64,000 nt of DNA from CAWCDJ01 sp963796675 (GCA_963796675.1 CAWCMS010000002.1:186001-250000); one strand, 5' to 3'. Numbered from the stretch's first letter, positions 47,908 to 57,479 are shown. The notes: generated by a model not told the origin, from the sequence alone. Made by a program: numbers and translations.

Positions 47908-49947
47908 TCACTTGAGACGCAGGCTGTTAGTGACCACGGTGACGCTGGACGCGGCCATGGCGGCCGATGCCAGCATCGGCGACAGCAGGCCGAGTGCTGC
48001 AACCGGAATCCCGATCGTGTTATACGCGAAGGCCCAAAAAAGATTTTGCCGGATGATCCGCATAGTGCGGCGCGAAAGTTCGATAGCTTCGGGCACGCCG
48101 TTCAGGTCGCCGCGCATCAGCGTGATGTCTCCCGCCTCCATGGCGATATCGGTGCCGGAGCCCATGGCGATGCCGAGGTCGGATTGCGCCAGCGCCGGCG
48201 CGTCGTTGATGCCGTCGCCGACCATGGCGACCCGCATTCCTCCGGCCTGCAGCCGCTTCACTTCCGCCACCTTTCGGTCCGGGAAGACCTCGGCATGGAA
48301 GTGCTCGATGCCCGCTTCGCGCGCCACGGCTTCGGCTGCTGCCTGATGGTCGCCCGTGATCATCCAGACTTCGAGCCCCATTCTTCGCAGCCGTTCGATG
48401 GCCGCCGGCGCCTCGGGCTTGAGCGTGTCGGCGATCTCGATGGCGCCGGCCGGTGAGCCATCCACCGTGACCGTGACGCCCGGCCGTCCGACCTCCACCA
48501 GGCGGCCCCCGATACGCGCGCGAACGCCCAACCCCGCCTGCGCGGAGAACTCCGTGCTCTCTTCGAGCGCAATGCCGCGCAGCCCGGCGGCTTCGACGAT
48601 GGCGCGGCCGAGCGGATGTTCCGAATATCGCTCGGCGCTGGCCGCGAGCCGCAGCAATTCGCGTTCGTCGAACCCCGGGGCAGGAACAATGCGTGTGACT
48701 TCCGGCTTGCCGCGCGTCAGCGTACCGGTCTTATCGAGCACGATGGTACGGATGCGGTGCGCCATCTCGAGCGCCTCGCCTCCTTTAATGAGGATGCCGC
48801 GCTCTGCTCCTCGCCCCGTCCCCACCATGATCGCGGTGGGAGTGGCGAGCCCCAGAGCGCATGGGCAGGCGATAATCAACACCGCCACCGCGTTGACCAT
48901 CGCGGTTGCGAACGGCGCGACCAACAGCCAGCCGGCAAAGGTCAGCACCGCCGCCGCGAGCACGCCCAGCGTGAAGTAGCCGCTTACCACGTCGGCCAGC
49001 CGCGCCACCGGAGCGCGTGAACCCTGCGCCCGCTTCACCATCTCCACCATCTGCTGCAACAGAGTGCCGCGTCCGACCTTCGTGGTCGAATACCGCATGC
49101 CGCCGGAGCGATTGATCGTGCCGGCGAACACCGCCGCGCCGGGACGTTTCTCCATCGGCAGGCTCTCACCCGTCAGCATCGATTCGTCCACCGCGGATTC
49201 GCCGTCGGTCACCGTGCCGTCTACGGGGATCCGCTCACCGGGCCGCACCACCACGACGTCGCCTGTGCGCACTTCCTCGACCGGCACTTCGACCTCGGCG
49301 CCGTCGCGCAGCAATCGCGCGATGGGCGGCTGCAGGTCCATCAGCCGGCGGATCGCCTCCGAAGCCTGTCCGCGCGCACGAGCTTCGAGCATCCGCCCGA
49401 GCAGGATCAGGGCAATGATCACGGCGGCTGCCTCGAAATACACCATGTGGCCGCCGCGCAATGTCTCCACCAGGGAATAGAGAAAGGCAGTGCCCGTGCC
49501 CAACGCGATCAGCGTGTTCATGTTGGCCGCGCGATGCAGCAGCGCCTTCCAGGCCCCGGAGTAAAACGGAGCGCCCGCGTAGAAAACTACCGGTAGCGTG
49601 AGCGCAAGCTGAAGCCAGGGCAAGCGATGGAGCATGCCCAGCACCATCACGGGAGCGGCGAATACCACCGCCACCAGGAATCGCCGCCGGTAACCGGGCT
49701 CTGCGGCATCAGCCGCGGCGGGCTTCTCCGGGACCCCGTAGCCGAGTTCCTCGATGGCTCCGACGAAATCGGCCGGCCGCACGCGGTCCGGATTATATTC
49801 GACGGTTGCGGTCGAAGTGGCGAAGTTGACCTTGGCGCGCTCGACCCCGGGGGTGCCCGAGAGTGTGCGCTCGATGGTGCGGGCGCACGCCGCACAACTC
49901 ATTCCGGAGACGGGGAGGTCCACCCGCTCTGGCGCGGTGACGTTCAT
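47908..49947 (-). CDS. copA: Copper-exporting P1B-type ATPase
   Basis: The 679-residue protein has one N-terminal heavy-metal domain (SGMSCAACARTIE). It has the P-type core: TGES actuator motif, CPC membrane metal site (IIACPCALGLATP), phosphorylation Asp405 in DKTGTLTRG, HP locus (SEHPLGRAIVE) and GDGINDAPAL. The CPC motif fits Cu(I) transport. Its start overlaps the stop of the small metal-binding protein gene (ATGA), so they are co-translated. It is shorter than CopA proteins with two N-terminal metal domains. Confidence 0.93.
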   Translation of the reverse strand: MNVTAPERVDLPVSGMSCAACARTIERTLSGTPGVERAKVNFATSTATVEYNPDRVRPADFVGAIEELGYGVPEKPAAADAAEPGYRRRFLVAVVFAAPVMVLGMLHRLPWLQLALTLPVVFYAGAPFYSGAWKALLHRAANMNTLIALGTGTAFLYSLVETLRGGHMVYFEAAAVIIALILLGRMLEARARGQASEAIRRLMDLQPPIARLLRDGAEVEVPVEEVRTGDVVVVRPGERIPVDGTVTDGESAVDESMLTGESLPMEKRPGAAVFAGTINRSGGMRYSTTKVGRGTLLQQMVEMVKRAQGSRAPVARLADVVSGYFTLGVLAAAVLTFAGWLLVAPFATAMVNAVAVLIIACPCALGLATPTAIMVGTGRGAERGILIKGGEALEMAHRIRTIVLDKTGTLTRGKPEVTRIVPAPGFDERELLRLAASAERYSEHPLGRAIVEAAGLRGIALEESTEFSAQAGLGVRARIGGRLVEVGRPGVTVTVDGSPAGAIEIADTLKPEAPAAIERLRRMGLEVWMITGDHQAAAEAVAREAGIEHFHAEVFPDRKVAEVKRLQAGGMRVAMVGDGINDAPALAQSDLGIAMGSGTDIAMEAGDITLMRGDLNGVPEAIELSRRTMRIIRQNLFWAFAYNTIGIPVAALGLLSPMLASAAMAASSVTVVTNSLRLK

Positions 49948-50159
49948 GCCGGCACTTCGTATCCAAGCTGCCGGACGGCATCCGCGATCGCTCCCGGCGT
50001 CACCAGGGTCGGGTCATATTCCACGCTCGCGCGTGCACCCTCCAGGTTTACCGTGGCTTTGGTCACACCCGGTACGCCGGAGAGTTTCCGTTCGACGCTC
50101 CGGGCACAATTTCCACAGGTCATCCCTCCGACGGGCAAATCCAGAGTTTCGAGAGGCAT
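49944..50159 (-). CDS. copZ: Heavy-metal-associated domain protein, CopZ-like copper chaperone
   Basis: Counted from ATG 50159 (MPLETLDLPVGG), about 71 residues form a single HMA fold with the metal motif GGMTCGNCARSVE and the end 'ADAVRQLGYEVPA'. An ATG at 50174 would add five residues. It is fused by ATGA overlap to copA and should deliver Cu(I) to the pump, or act as a detached N-terminal domain of it. Confidence 0.85.
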   Translation of the reverse strand: MPLETLDLPVGGMTCGNCARSVERKLSGVPGVTKATVNLEGARASVEYDPTLVTPGAIADAVRQLGYEVPA

Positions 50160-50206
50160 ACTTATATGATGCAACCGCGGGCCCTATTGTCACAGGAGAG
50201 CGACCG

Positions 50207-50980
50207 ATGATTTTCGCCGATGCGCAACTTGCGCGGCGTGTGGAGGGCGCGGAAGCCGCCAACGCTCGCGGCTGCGGATTGCGCGACGGTGCGTCGGTAC
50301 TCGAGATCGCCGGCGGATGCGCCATCTTTCTGGGCGCTGAATCGCCATTGACGCAGGCCGTCGGAATCGGCCTGAACGGGCCGGTCGGCCCGCAGATGAT
50401 CGGAGAGATCGAGTCTTTCTTCCGAAGTCGCGGCGCGCGCGTCTCGCTCGACCTCTGCCCTTTGGCCGATCCCGGTCTGTTGCCGATTCTGGCGGCACGG
50501 GGATATCACCTGACGGAGTTTAGTAACGTTTTGGTGAAACGCCTGGCCGGCACTCCGGAGGCCTCTACTCCGCGGGTGCGTCGCGTCGCAGCAGACGCAT
50601 GCGACCTTTGGTCCCGCACCGTAGGCCGCGGCTACTTCGACGGCCCGGAGCTTACGGAACAGGAGATGGACGTGGGCCGCGCCATCTTCGCCATGCCCGG
50701 CGCCTTATGTTACCTGGCTGCCGACGAATCCGGCCGCCCGGTTGCCGGAGCAGCCGCCGCTGTGTACCAGGGCCTTATCGTGCTCTTCGCCGACAGCACC
50801 ACCGCGTCCTCGCGCCGCTGCGGATTCCAGCGCGAACTGATCGCCGCGCGGCTCAATGAAGGCATCTCGTGGGGCTGCGACGTCGCCACGGCATCCACGC
50901 AGCCGGGCAGCGCCTCCCAACGCAACTACGAGCGCATGGGCTTCGAGGTGGTCTATACGCGCGTTACCGTGGTCGCGTAA
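50207..50980 (+). CDS. GNAT-family acetyltransferase
   Basis: ATG 50207 follows a CAGGAGAG ribosome site. The 257-residue protein has a C-terminal GNAT core (about 130-255; 'ALCYLAADESGRPVAGAAAAVYQGLIVLFADSTT', 'RRCGFQRELIAARLNEGI' at the acetyl-CoA loop, 'ASQRNYERMGFEVVYTR'). The N-terminal 120 residues resemble another, degenerate GNAT half. The substrate is unknown. It is divergent from the copZ-copA pair. Confidence 0.8.
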   Translation: MIFADAQLARRVEGAEAANARGCGLRDGASVLEIAGGCAIFLGAESPLTQAVGIGLNGPVGPQMIGEIESFFRSRGARVSLDLCPLADPGLLPILAARGYHLTEFSNVLVKRLAGTPEASTPRVRRVAADACDLWSRTVGRGYFDGPELTEQEMDVGRAIFAMPGALCYLAADESGRPVAGAAAAVYQGLIVLFADSTTASSRRCGFQRELIAARLNEGISWGCDVATASTQPGSASQRNYERMGFEVVYTRVTVVA

Positions 50981-51024
50981 TTATGTGAGAAAAATAACGA
51001 TCGCGCCGTACTGAATTTTCTAAC

Positions 51025-52362
51025 GTGCGGCTCGACCATTGGCTGGCGGTCTGTCTTGTCCCTCTGGCGCTGTGGATTCTGATCAGCGGGCTCGACGATG
51101 TTTGGATCACCCTCGTCTCTGTGTACCTAGGCCGCCGCCGGACTTCGCTCATGGACGGTCCCGCCCCGGAGCGCACTTCGGAGCGGCCGATCGCCATTTT
51201 TGTGCCTTTATGGCACGAGCAGGGCGTCATTGGCCGCATGTTGGAGCGCAACCTCTCGGTCATCCGTTACGAAAACTACCAGGTGTTCGCGGGCGTCTAC
51301 CCCAACGATCCGGAGACGCGCCGCGCAGTGGCCGAAGTCGCGCAAAGCCATCCACGGGTCCAGCCCGTACTCTGCACGAACGACGGCCCTACTTCCAAGG
51401 GCGATTGTCTCAACTGGATCTATCGCGGCATGGAAGAATACGAGCGGCTTCACGGCGTGCGCTTCGAAGTCATCGTCACGCACGATGCCGAAGACCTGAT
51501 TCATCCGGATTCGCTCACAACCATCAGCCGGCTTTCGCACGAATACCAGATGGTGCAGATCCCGGTGCTGCCGCTGCCGACCGGCCTCGACGAGCTGACC
51601 CACGGGCTCTACTGCGACGAATTCGCCGAATACCAGTCCAAGGACATCCCGGTCCGCCAGTTTTTGGGCGGTTTTGTGCCGTCGAATGGCGTGGGCACGG
51701 GGTTCGAGCGCAATGCGCTGGAACGCCTGGCGGCCGAGCGCGGGCAGGTGTTTGACCCCGCCTGTCTGACGGAGGATTACGAGAACGGCTACCGCCTGCA
51801 CGCCATGGGCTGCCGCCAGATCTTCGTCCCGCTGCGTTTCGACGAGCCCGTGCTCGCCGCGACGCGCGAGTATTTTCCGCGGACGATGGGCCGTGCGGTC
51901 CGCCAGAGGAGCCGCTGGGTGGCCGGCATCGTGCTCCAGGGCTGGCAGTTTCACGGCTGGCGTGTGCCGCGCAGCCAGATCTACTGGTTCTGGCGCGATC
52001 GCAAGGGGCTGATCGGAAACCTGCTGGGTCCCTTCGTCAATCTCTTTCTACTGGCCGGGGTCGAGACTGGGCCGTCGTCGGTGCCTGCATGGATTCTCCG
52101 CGTCTGCCTTTTGAATCTGCTGATTTCGGTGATCCAGGCCGGAGTCCGTTTTCGCTGCTCGCAGCGGATCTACGGATGGCGGTTCGCCTGCGGAGTTCCG
52201 GTCCGTGTCTGCTGGGGGAACGTGGTGAACTTCTGCGCGACCGTTGCCGCCATCGCGCAGTTCACTACCGCGCGGCTGCAGGGCCGCAACCTCGCCTGGC
52301 GGAAGACCGAGCACATATACCCCTCGCTACAGGAAGAATCGGCGCTCTCGGTTTCGGACTAG
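51025..52362 (+). CDS. Membrane glycosyltransferase family 2, NfrB-like
   Basis: From GTG 51025, 445 residues. An N-terminal helix (WLAVCLVPLALWILISGL) precedes a GT-A catalytic domain: 'PIAIFVPLWHEQGVIGRMLERNL', 'FEVIVTHDAEDLIHPDSL' (DxD-type, DAED), 'FLGGFVPSNGVGTGFERNAL', 'CLTEDYENGYRLHAMG', and QRSRW, the QxxRW processivity motif. C-terminal membrane helices follow. It resembles the glycosyltransferase part of phage-N4 adsorption protein NfrB and should make an exopolysaccharide. Confidence 0.86.
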   Translation: MRLDHWLAVCLVPLALWILISGLDDVWITLVSVYLGRRRTSLMDGPAPERTSERPIAIFVPLWHEQGVIGRMLERNLSVIRYENYQVFAGVYPNDPETRRAVAEVAQSHPRVQPVLCTNDGPTSKGDCLNWIYRGMEEYERLHGVRFEVIVTHDAEDLIHPDSLTTISRLSHEYQMVQIPVLPLPTGLDELTHGLYCDEFAEYQSKDIPVRQFLGGFVPSNGVGTGFERNALERLAAERGQVFDPACLTEDYENGYRLHAMGCRQIFVPLRFDEPVLAATREYFPRTMGRAVRQRSRWVAGIVLQGWQFHGWRVPRSQIYWFWRDRKGLIGNLLGPFVNLFLLAGVETGPSSVPAWILRVCLLNLLISVIQAGVRFRCSQRIYGWRFACGVPVRVCWGNVVNFCATVAAIAQFTTARLQGRNLAWRKTEHIYPSLQEESALSVSD

Positions 52363-52369
52363 CGGCGCC

Positions 52370-53278
52370 TTATTCCGCCAGTGGGGCGATCACACGATCG
52401 ATCTCCGCGTCCGTCCAGCGATCCAGCCGCACGCCGCGATGCAGGCTCCAGCGCTCGGTATGCGTGAGCGACTCTCCGGGCTGGAGCGTCTTCAGCGGGC
52501 CGAGCGTTTCCAACTCGAGCATGTCCGCGTTAGTGAACATCTCAAAGGAGCAGCCCATGTCGGGATATGCTTGCGGGTCGCCATGCGCTTCGCAGCGCGT
52601 GAGGAACAGTTCACTGCCCAGCAGGTAGGCGCCCCAGGTGCGCGGGTGGAAACTGCCCAACTTTTGCGGCACTGCGTTGTCAGGATCCTGCCGCAGCACG
52701 AGATACTTTTCGAGCAGCAGCCAGCGACGGTCGCCCAGGTTGCTGAAGGCCCACATCACCAGCGGATTCGACGGGGCAAGCATCTGGGGATGCTTGCCGC
52801 GCGGCGGAAATCCGTGAATGCCTGCGCCGCCCGGCGCCATCATGCTGACCGACCAGGGGGCCACGGTAGCAGGCACCGCGCCGGCATTCCGCAGACGATG
52901 CCGCACCGTGACCGACGTCCCCGTGGCGGCCATCTCGATGGCGATCTGCTTTTCGAGCCCGGTGCGTTCTTCCACCGGTTGGGTCGCTTCGAGTACCTCG
53001 CCGCGGATCTCGACGTGCACCGGGCCGTTGTCCGGGGCATAAGTCAGGTGCGGATCTTCGGGCGCGGCCCAGATCCTGTGCCCGCCCCGTAGTTGCCATT
53101 CGGGCTCGCCCGATTTGCCCAGGCCGTCCTCGAATTCCTTGAAGAGATTCCGGCCGTCCAGGAACGCGTACCGCATCACGCGCGGGCCGATGTCCGAAGT
53201 GACTACCGCTTCGACTTCGCCATTCGAAATCCGGTAGGAATTCGGCCAGCCCTGATAGTTGATCTTTTCAATAGTCAC
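52370..53278 (-). CDS. DUF4380-family protein (aldose-epimerase-like fold)
   Basis: The 302-residue protein is beta-rich with the DUF4380 pattern: 'VEAVVTSDIGPRVMRYAFLDGRNLFKEF', 'LRGGHRIWAAPED', 'VTVRHRLRNAG', 'FTNADMLELETLGPLKTLQPGESLTHTERW'. The fold is likely galactose-mutarotase-like, suggesting carbohydrate binding. It is the last gene of the rhamnose-type operon, 23 bases after the permease. Confidence 0.78.
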   Translation of the reverse strand: MTIEKINYQGWPNSYRISNGEVEAVVTSDIGPRVMRYAFLDGRNLFKEFEDGLGKSGEPEWQLRGGHRIWAAPEDPHLTYAPDNGPVHVEIRGEVLEATQPVEERTGLEKQIAIEMAATGTSVTVRHRLRNAGAVPATVAPWSVSMMAPGGAGIHGFPPRGKHPQMLAPSNPLVMWAFSNLGDRRWLLLEKYLVLRQDPDNAVPQKLGSFHPRTWGAYLLGSELFLTRCEAHGDPQAYPDMGCSFEMFTNADMLELETLGPLKTLQPGESLTHTERWSLHRGVRLDRWTDAEIDRVIAPLAE

Positions 53279-53301
53279 AACCGGATTAGCATAGCGCGCT
53301 T

Positions 53302-54291
53302 TCAGAGCGTCGCCGCGCCGATCAGGATCAGCCCCGCCGTGTAACCGGCCAGCATCAAGGCCAGATATTTCGAGGTTCCCGCGGGCGCGCCGCGAAATTC
53401 ATGCCAGATCAGCAGTCCCCACAGCGCCGCCACCAGCGTAGCGCCCTGTCCGAGCGCATACGAGATCGCCGGCCCGGCCACGCCGCTGGCAATCACGTTC
53501 AGGCCCAGCGCCAGCATCCAGATGCAGCCGCCCAGAATGCCGAGGGCATGCAGTCGGGCGCTGCCGCGGAAGTAATCCGCATAGCGCAGGCCGCCTGCCC
53601 GCAAGAAAATCGTGTTCCATGCCAGGTTGCTCACCACCACGCCCACGCCGAAGACCAGCAACGCCGCGTACGGAGTCAGCGTCCCCGGCGCGATCCGCCG
53701 GAAATCGGGCGAGATCGCCTTCATCAACTGCGGGTAGAACGAGCCCATGATGCAGCCGGCCACGATGGAAAAGAGCAATCCGCGCAAAGGGCTGCGCACG
53801 GTGCTCTGCGGCAGCCGCCGGTGTGCGGTGCCCGAGAAGATCATCGCCAGCACGATCAGCGCCACGCCGCCGAACAGCAGCGCCGGATTGCCCTTGGGCG
53901 TCCCAATGTAGCTTTCCACGGTGCCGATCACCAGCGCGAGCCCCACGCCGACCGGGAACGCCACCGACATTCCTGCCGCGTCGATCCCCACCACCAGCAG
54001 GATGTTCGAAAGGTTGAAGAGCACGCCGCTGAAGAACGCCGGCAAGAGGTAGCCCGAAGCGGCAGTCTGGAGATTCGCCAGTGTGGCGGCGCCCTGGGAG
54101 CCCGAACTCCCCAAGGCGAATGCGAAGATGATGCCGAACAGAAATACGCCGATCGCGTAATCCCAGTAGAAGAGCTCGAACGGCCACTTCTCTTTGCCCG
54201 CGAGTTTCTGCGTGTTCGCCCAAGACCCCCAACCGAGCATGGTGACGATGCAGAAAACGATCGCGACCGGCAGGCTATCGACAATGAACAT
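53302..54291 (-). CDS. Sugar permease, RhaT/GRP-type DMT transporter
   Basis: The 329-residue protein has about ten helices. The N-terminal motif 'MLGWGSWANTQKLAGKEKWPFELFYWDYAIG' and repeated Gly-rich helices ('AAGMSVAFPVGVGLALVIGTVESYIG', 'GQGATLVAALWGLLIWHEF') are those of the drug/metabolite superfamily sugar porters (glucose/ribose porter and RhaT-like). Its place below rhamnulokinase suggests L-rhamnose or a related deoxy sugar as substrate. Confidence 0.8.
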   Translation of the reverse strand: MFIVDSLPVAIVFCIVTMLGWGSWANTQKLAGKEKWPFELFYWDYAIGVFLFGIIFAFALGSSGSQGAATLANLQTAASGYLLPAFFSGVLFNLSNILLVVGIDAAGMSVAFPVGVGLALVIGTVESYIGTPKGNPALLFGGVALIVLAMIFSGTAHRRLPQSTVRSPLRGLLFSIVAGCIMGSFYPQLMKAISPDFRRIAPGTLTPYAALLVFGVGVVVSNLAWNTIFLRAGGLRYADYFRGSARLHALGILGGCIWMLALGLNVIASGVAGPAISYALGQGATLVAALWGLLIWHEFRGAPAGTSKYLALMLAGYTAGLILIGAATL

Positions 54292-54317
54292 GGTCTGATG
54301 TCTCCGACGAGGAGACT

Positions 54318-54812
54318 TCAGGATAGTTCAGAGCTTTGGGGGACACAAGCCAGGAGGCGCTCCAGGTACTTCGCCGCGCCGGACTCGCCTTCGTGCGGAG
54401 CCCACGGCGCGAAGTCCTTATCGCTGGCGGCGGTATAGGGGCCGGGCTTAACTTCGAAGCAGACCGCCTCGGGGGAGAGCACGGCGAGCGTGTGCCACAC
54501 GCCCGCCGCGATATCGATTCCGGGCTGCCCGGTGCCCAGGATCCAGGTGCCGGTGATCTCGCCGGCATCGTCGAACGTAAAGAACACGATCCGGCCAGCC
54601 AGCACCACGAACGACTCCGCCTTCGGCGGCGTTGTGTGGCGATGCGGCGTGACATAGGTTCCGCGGACCATCACGTTCAGGAAACGGTGCGGATTCTCTT
54701 CCATCGTCGCGTGGAAGTTATGATTCGTACGACGCCGCGGAGACTGGTGCGCGCGCTCGATCAGGGTGTCGAACAAATTCTGGTTGAGGAGTTGAATCCG
54801 CGGTTCGCTCAT
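54318..54812 (-). CDS. WbuC-family cupin metalloprotein
   Basis: The 164-residue single-domain cupin has the WbuC-type opening ('LIERAHQSPRRRTNHNFHATMEENPHRFLNVMVRGTYVTPHRHTTPPKAESFVVLAGR'). The HxH...E and later HTL residues form the metal site. WbuC proteins are usually found in polysaccharide biosynthesis loci; here the gene overlaps the His-rich protein gene by four bases (ATGA), hinting at a shared metal. Confidence 0.82.
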   Translation of the reverse strand: MSEPRIQLLNQNLFDTLIERAHQSPRRRTNHNFHATMEENPHRFLNVMVRGTYVTPHRHTTPPKAESFVVLAGRIVFFTFDDAGEITGTWILGTGQPGIDIAAGVWHTLAVLSPEAVCFEVKPGPYTAASDKDFAPWAPHEGESGAAKYLERLLACVPQSSELS

Positions 54813-55165
54813 GCGGCGGCTGTTTGCAGCCTACCATGATTGTCGCAGTGCTTGCCGTGCGGATGGTGCAGCTCGCCGTTCACCAAATAGTCTTCGTGAT
54901 CTCCGTGCGGTACCCGCTCGTGCCCGCAATTCGGACCGTGGACATGTGCGCCGCAGCTCTGTTCGGGCGTGCAGCGTTCGGGGTTCTGGCTGTCGGTGCT
55001 CAGGCGATGATCGTCTACATGATCGCCGTGCAGATGATGCAGGTGGCCGTCATGAAGGTAGTCTGTATGCCCGTCGTGCTGCACCGCCATGTGTCCGCAA
55101 TTGGGACCGTGGTGGTGAGCGTGTCCTTCATGACGAGTGCAAATTGCCGCGCTTGGATTGGCCAT
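54809..55165 (-). CDS. Histidine-rich repeat protein, putative metal-binding
   Basis: The 118-residue protein has 25 His and 6 Cys. It consists of two similar halves: 'HHHGPNCGHMAVQHDGHTDYL...GHLHHLHGDHVDDH' (about 17-54) and 'HVHGPNCGHERVPHGDHEDYL...GELHHPHGKHCDNH' (about 74-109). There is no signal peptide or membrane helix. The spacing of His/Cys looks like zinc, nickel or copper binding. It is coupled by an ATGA overlap to the WbuC-like cupin. The exact role is unknown; chaperone or storage is plausible. Confidence 0.72.
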   Translation of the reverse strand: MANPSAAICTRHEGHAHHHGPNCGHMAVQHDGHTDYLHDGHLHHLHGDHVDDHRLSTDSQNPERCTPEQSCGAHVHGPNCGHERVPHGDHEDYLVNGELHHPHGKHCDNHGRLQTAAA

Positions 55166-55277
55166 GTGGTTAGTTCTCCTGTTGCATCATCGTCCGCGCG
55201 CGCTCCCTGGTCAATTTCCGAATGTCCGCCGTAGCACCGGGCGCGGCCCGCAATGGGATCGTCCGATACGCAGGCCT

Positions 55278-56723
55278 TCAGGCCACGATATCGAGGTACT
55301 TATCGTAGGCATCGTCCCAGGCGGTGGATGCCTGCGGCTCCACGGTCACCGGCGGGAAGGAGTGCCGAACGACCGTGCGGATGTCGTCGAGCCCGCGCAG
55401 TTCGCCCGCGCCCATTGCCTGCACCAGGATGTTGCCGATGGCGGTGGCTTCGCTCGGTCCGGCCACCACTCGCCGTCCGGTGCAGTCCGCCACAAATTGG
55501 TTGAGAACGGTATTTTTCGAACCGCCGCCGACGATGTGGATTACGTCCACGCGGCGGCCCGATAGCCGTTCCATGCCTTCGAGCACCACGCGGTAGCGCA
55601 TCGCCAGGCTCTCGAGAATGGTCCGCGCGTACTCGCCGGGACCGGCGGGCGGCTCCTGGTTCGTTTTGCGGCAGAAGGCATCGATCTTGGCCGGCATATC
55701 GCCGGGCTCGAGAAACGCATCCGGGTCGATCGCGGTCCGGAAGGGCTCCGCTACCGCCGCCATCCTCGCCAACTCTTCGTAAGAGTATTCCGAGCCCGCC
55801 GCCTTCCACGCGCGCCGGCACTCCTGCAGCAGCCACAATCCGGCAATATTCTTGAGCAGCCGGATCTTGCCTTCGACGCCCACCTCGTTAGTTACGTTCA
55901 ACGCTTCGGCCTGCTGGTTCATGATCGGCTTGTCGAGCTCCAGCCCCAGCAGCGACCAGGTTCCCGAGCTGATATAGCACCAATGTTCATGCCGTTCGGC
56001 CGGCACCGCGGCCACCGCCGCCGCCGTATCGTGTCCGGCGGTGGCATAGACCGGCGCGTGCGGCGCTTCGAGCATCTTGCCGAGCCGGGTGCCCGGCTCG
56101 ACCAGCGGGCAAAGAATCTCGCCCGGCAGGTCAACCCGCTTCAGAAGCTCCGTGGCCCATGCCATTTCCGACGGACTGAAGAACTCAGTGGTGCTCGCAA
56201 TGGTGGTCTCCGAACGCGCGATGCCGGTAAGCCAGTAATTGAACAGGTCCGGAATGTTCAGAAAGTGCGTGGCGATCCCCAGGGCCGGATCCTTCGCCAG
56301 CCTCATGGCGTACAGCTGACACAGGGAATTGATCTGCATGTGCTGGATGCCGGTGTAGCCGAATACTTCGCTGGGCGTGATCACTTCGTAGAGCCGCTTC
56401 ATGGCGTACTGATTGCGAGGGTCGCGATAATGCCGCGGCCGTTCGATCAGCGCGCCGTTCTCCGCGATCAGCCCGAAATCCACGCCCCAGGTATCCACGC
56501 CGATGCCGTCGAGGCGCAGGTGGCGATCCTTGTGCGCGATGGCGATACCGGTCTGAATCTCCTGCCAGAGCTTCCTGGTATCCCAGTACATGGCGCCGCG
56601 CTCCTGGACCGGAACGTTGGGAAAGCGGTGCAGCTCTTCGACGGAGAGGTGGCCGCGATCGAGGGCTCCCGCAATCGCGCGCCCGCTTTCGGCGCCAAGA
56701 TCAATCGCCAGGTAATGTCCCAT
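55278..56723 (-). CDS. rhaB: Rhamnulokinase (FGGY family)
   Basis: The 481-residue protein shows the RhaB signature: 'YLAIDLGAESGRAIAG', 'IGVDTWGVDFGLI', 'HYRDPRN', 'TGIQHMQINSLCQL', 'LNIPDLFNYWLTG', 'STTEFFSPSEMAW', 'AGHDTAAAV', 'YISSGTWSLLGLE', 'NVTNEVGVEGKIRLLKNIAGLWLLQECRR' and 'HIVGGGSKNTVLNQFVAD'. It phosphorylates L-rhamnulose to L-rhamnulose-1-phosphate. It leads the operon with the His-rich protein, cupin, permease and DUF4380. No rhaA or rhaD gene was seen in the window. Confidence 0.92.
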   Translation of the reverse strand: MGHYLAIDLGAESGRAIAGALDRGHLSVEELHRFPNVPVQERGAMYWDTRKLWQEIQTGIAIAHKDRHLRLDGIGVDTWGVDFGLIAENGALIERPRHYRDPRNQYAMKRLYEVITPSEVFGYTGIQHMQINSLCQLYAMRLAKDPALGIATHFLNIPDLFNYWLTGIARSETTIASTTEFFSPSEMAWATELLKRVDLPGEILCPLVEPGTRLGKMLEAPHAPVYATAGHDTAAAVAAVPAERHEHWCYISSGTWSLLGLELDKPIMNQQAEALNVTNEVGVEGKIRLLKNIAGLWLLQECRRAWKAAGSEYSYEELARMAAVAEPFRTAIDPDAFLEPGDMPAKIDAFCRKTNQEPPAGPGEYARTILESLAMRYRVVLEGMERLSGRRVDVIHIVGGGSKNTVLNQFVADCTGRRVVAGPSEATAIGNILVQAMGAGELRGLDDIRTVVRHSFPPVTVEPQASTAWDDAYDKYLDIVA

Positions 56724-56771
56724 AGAACGCTATCATAACGGGCATAGCCCTTCTAAGGAGACTAAATCCGG

Positions 56772-57467
56772 ATGGATTTCGAGGCGCCGTTTGCTTCCGC
56801 GGTTCCCGCATTTCTCTTCGACCTGGACGGCACGCTCGTCGATAGCGTCTACCAGCATGTGCTCGCCTGGCGCGATGCACTCGAACGCGCCGGCATGCCG
56901 CTGGCCGTGTGGCGCATCCATCGCCGCATCGGCATGAGCGGCGGCCTGTTCGTCAACGCGCTGGCGCGCGAGACAGGACGCGAGCTTGACCCGCGGGAAG
57001 TTGCCGACATGCAGCGCTGGCACGGCGAGGCCTTCCAGCGTTATGCCGCGCAGGTGCGTCCGCTGCCGGGAGCGAAGGCGCTGCTCGATCAGCTCGCGCG
57101 GGCCGGAGTGCCGCACGCCATCGCCACCAGCGGCTTCCGCGAGAGCGCCGAACTCTCGCTCAAGACACTGGGAGTCGCGCTCGATATGCCCATCGTCACC
57201 CGCGATCAGGTTGCCCACGCGAAGCCCGATCCCGACCTCTTCCTTGCCGCTGCCGCACGGCTCGCCCGCCCGATCGAAGAATGCGTCGTGGTCGGCGACA
57301 GCATCTGGGATCTGCTGGCCGCCCGCCGTGCCCGCGCGCTCAGCATCGGACTACTTTCCGGCGGCTACGGAGAAGACGAGCTCGAACGCGCCGGCGCCTA
57401 CCGCGTCTACCAGGATCCGGCCGACCTGCTCGTGCACCTGTACGAAATCGGGGTCCGCACACAGTAG
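56772..57467 (+). CDS. HAD-family hydrolase, beta-phosphoglucomutase-like
   Basis: The 231-residue protein has the HAD nucleophile motif FDLDGTLVDS (D17/D19), a helical cap, motif II 'IATSGF', motif III Lys in 'VAHAKPDPDLF', and motif IV 'VVVGDSIWDLLAARRA'. It is a phosphatase or phosphomutase for small sugar phosphates. An AAGGAG site lies upstream of the ATG. It is divergent from rhaB with a gap of 48 bases. Confidence 0.88.
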   Translation: MDFEAPFASAVPAFLFDLDGTLVDSVYQHVLAWRDALERAGMPLAVWRIHRRIGMSGGLFVNALARETGRELDPREVADMQRWHGEAFQRYAAQVRPLPGAKALLDQLARAGVPHAIATSGFRESAELSLKTLGVALDMPIVTRDQVAHAKPDPDLFLAAAARLARPIEECVVVGDSIWDLLAARRARALSIGLLSGGYGEDELERAGAYRVYQDPADLLVHLYEIGVRTQ

Positions 57468-57479
57468 AGCTGGTTTCGG

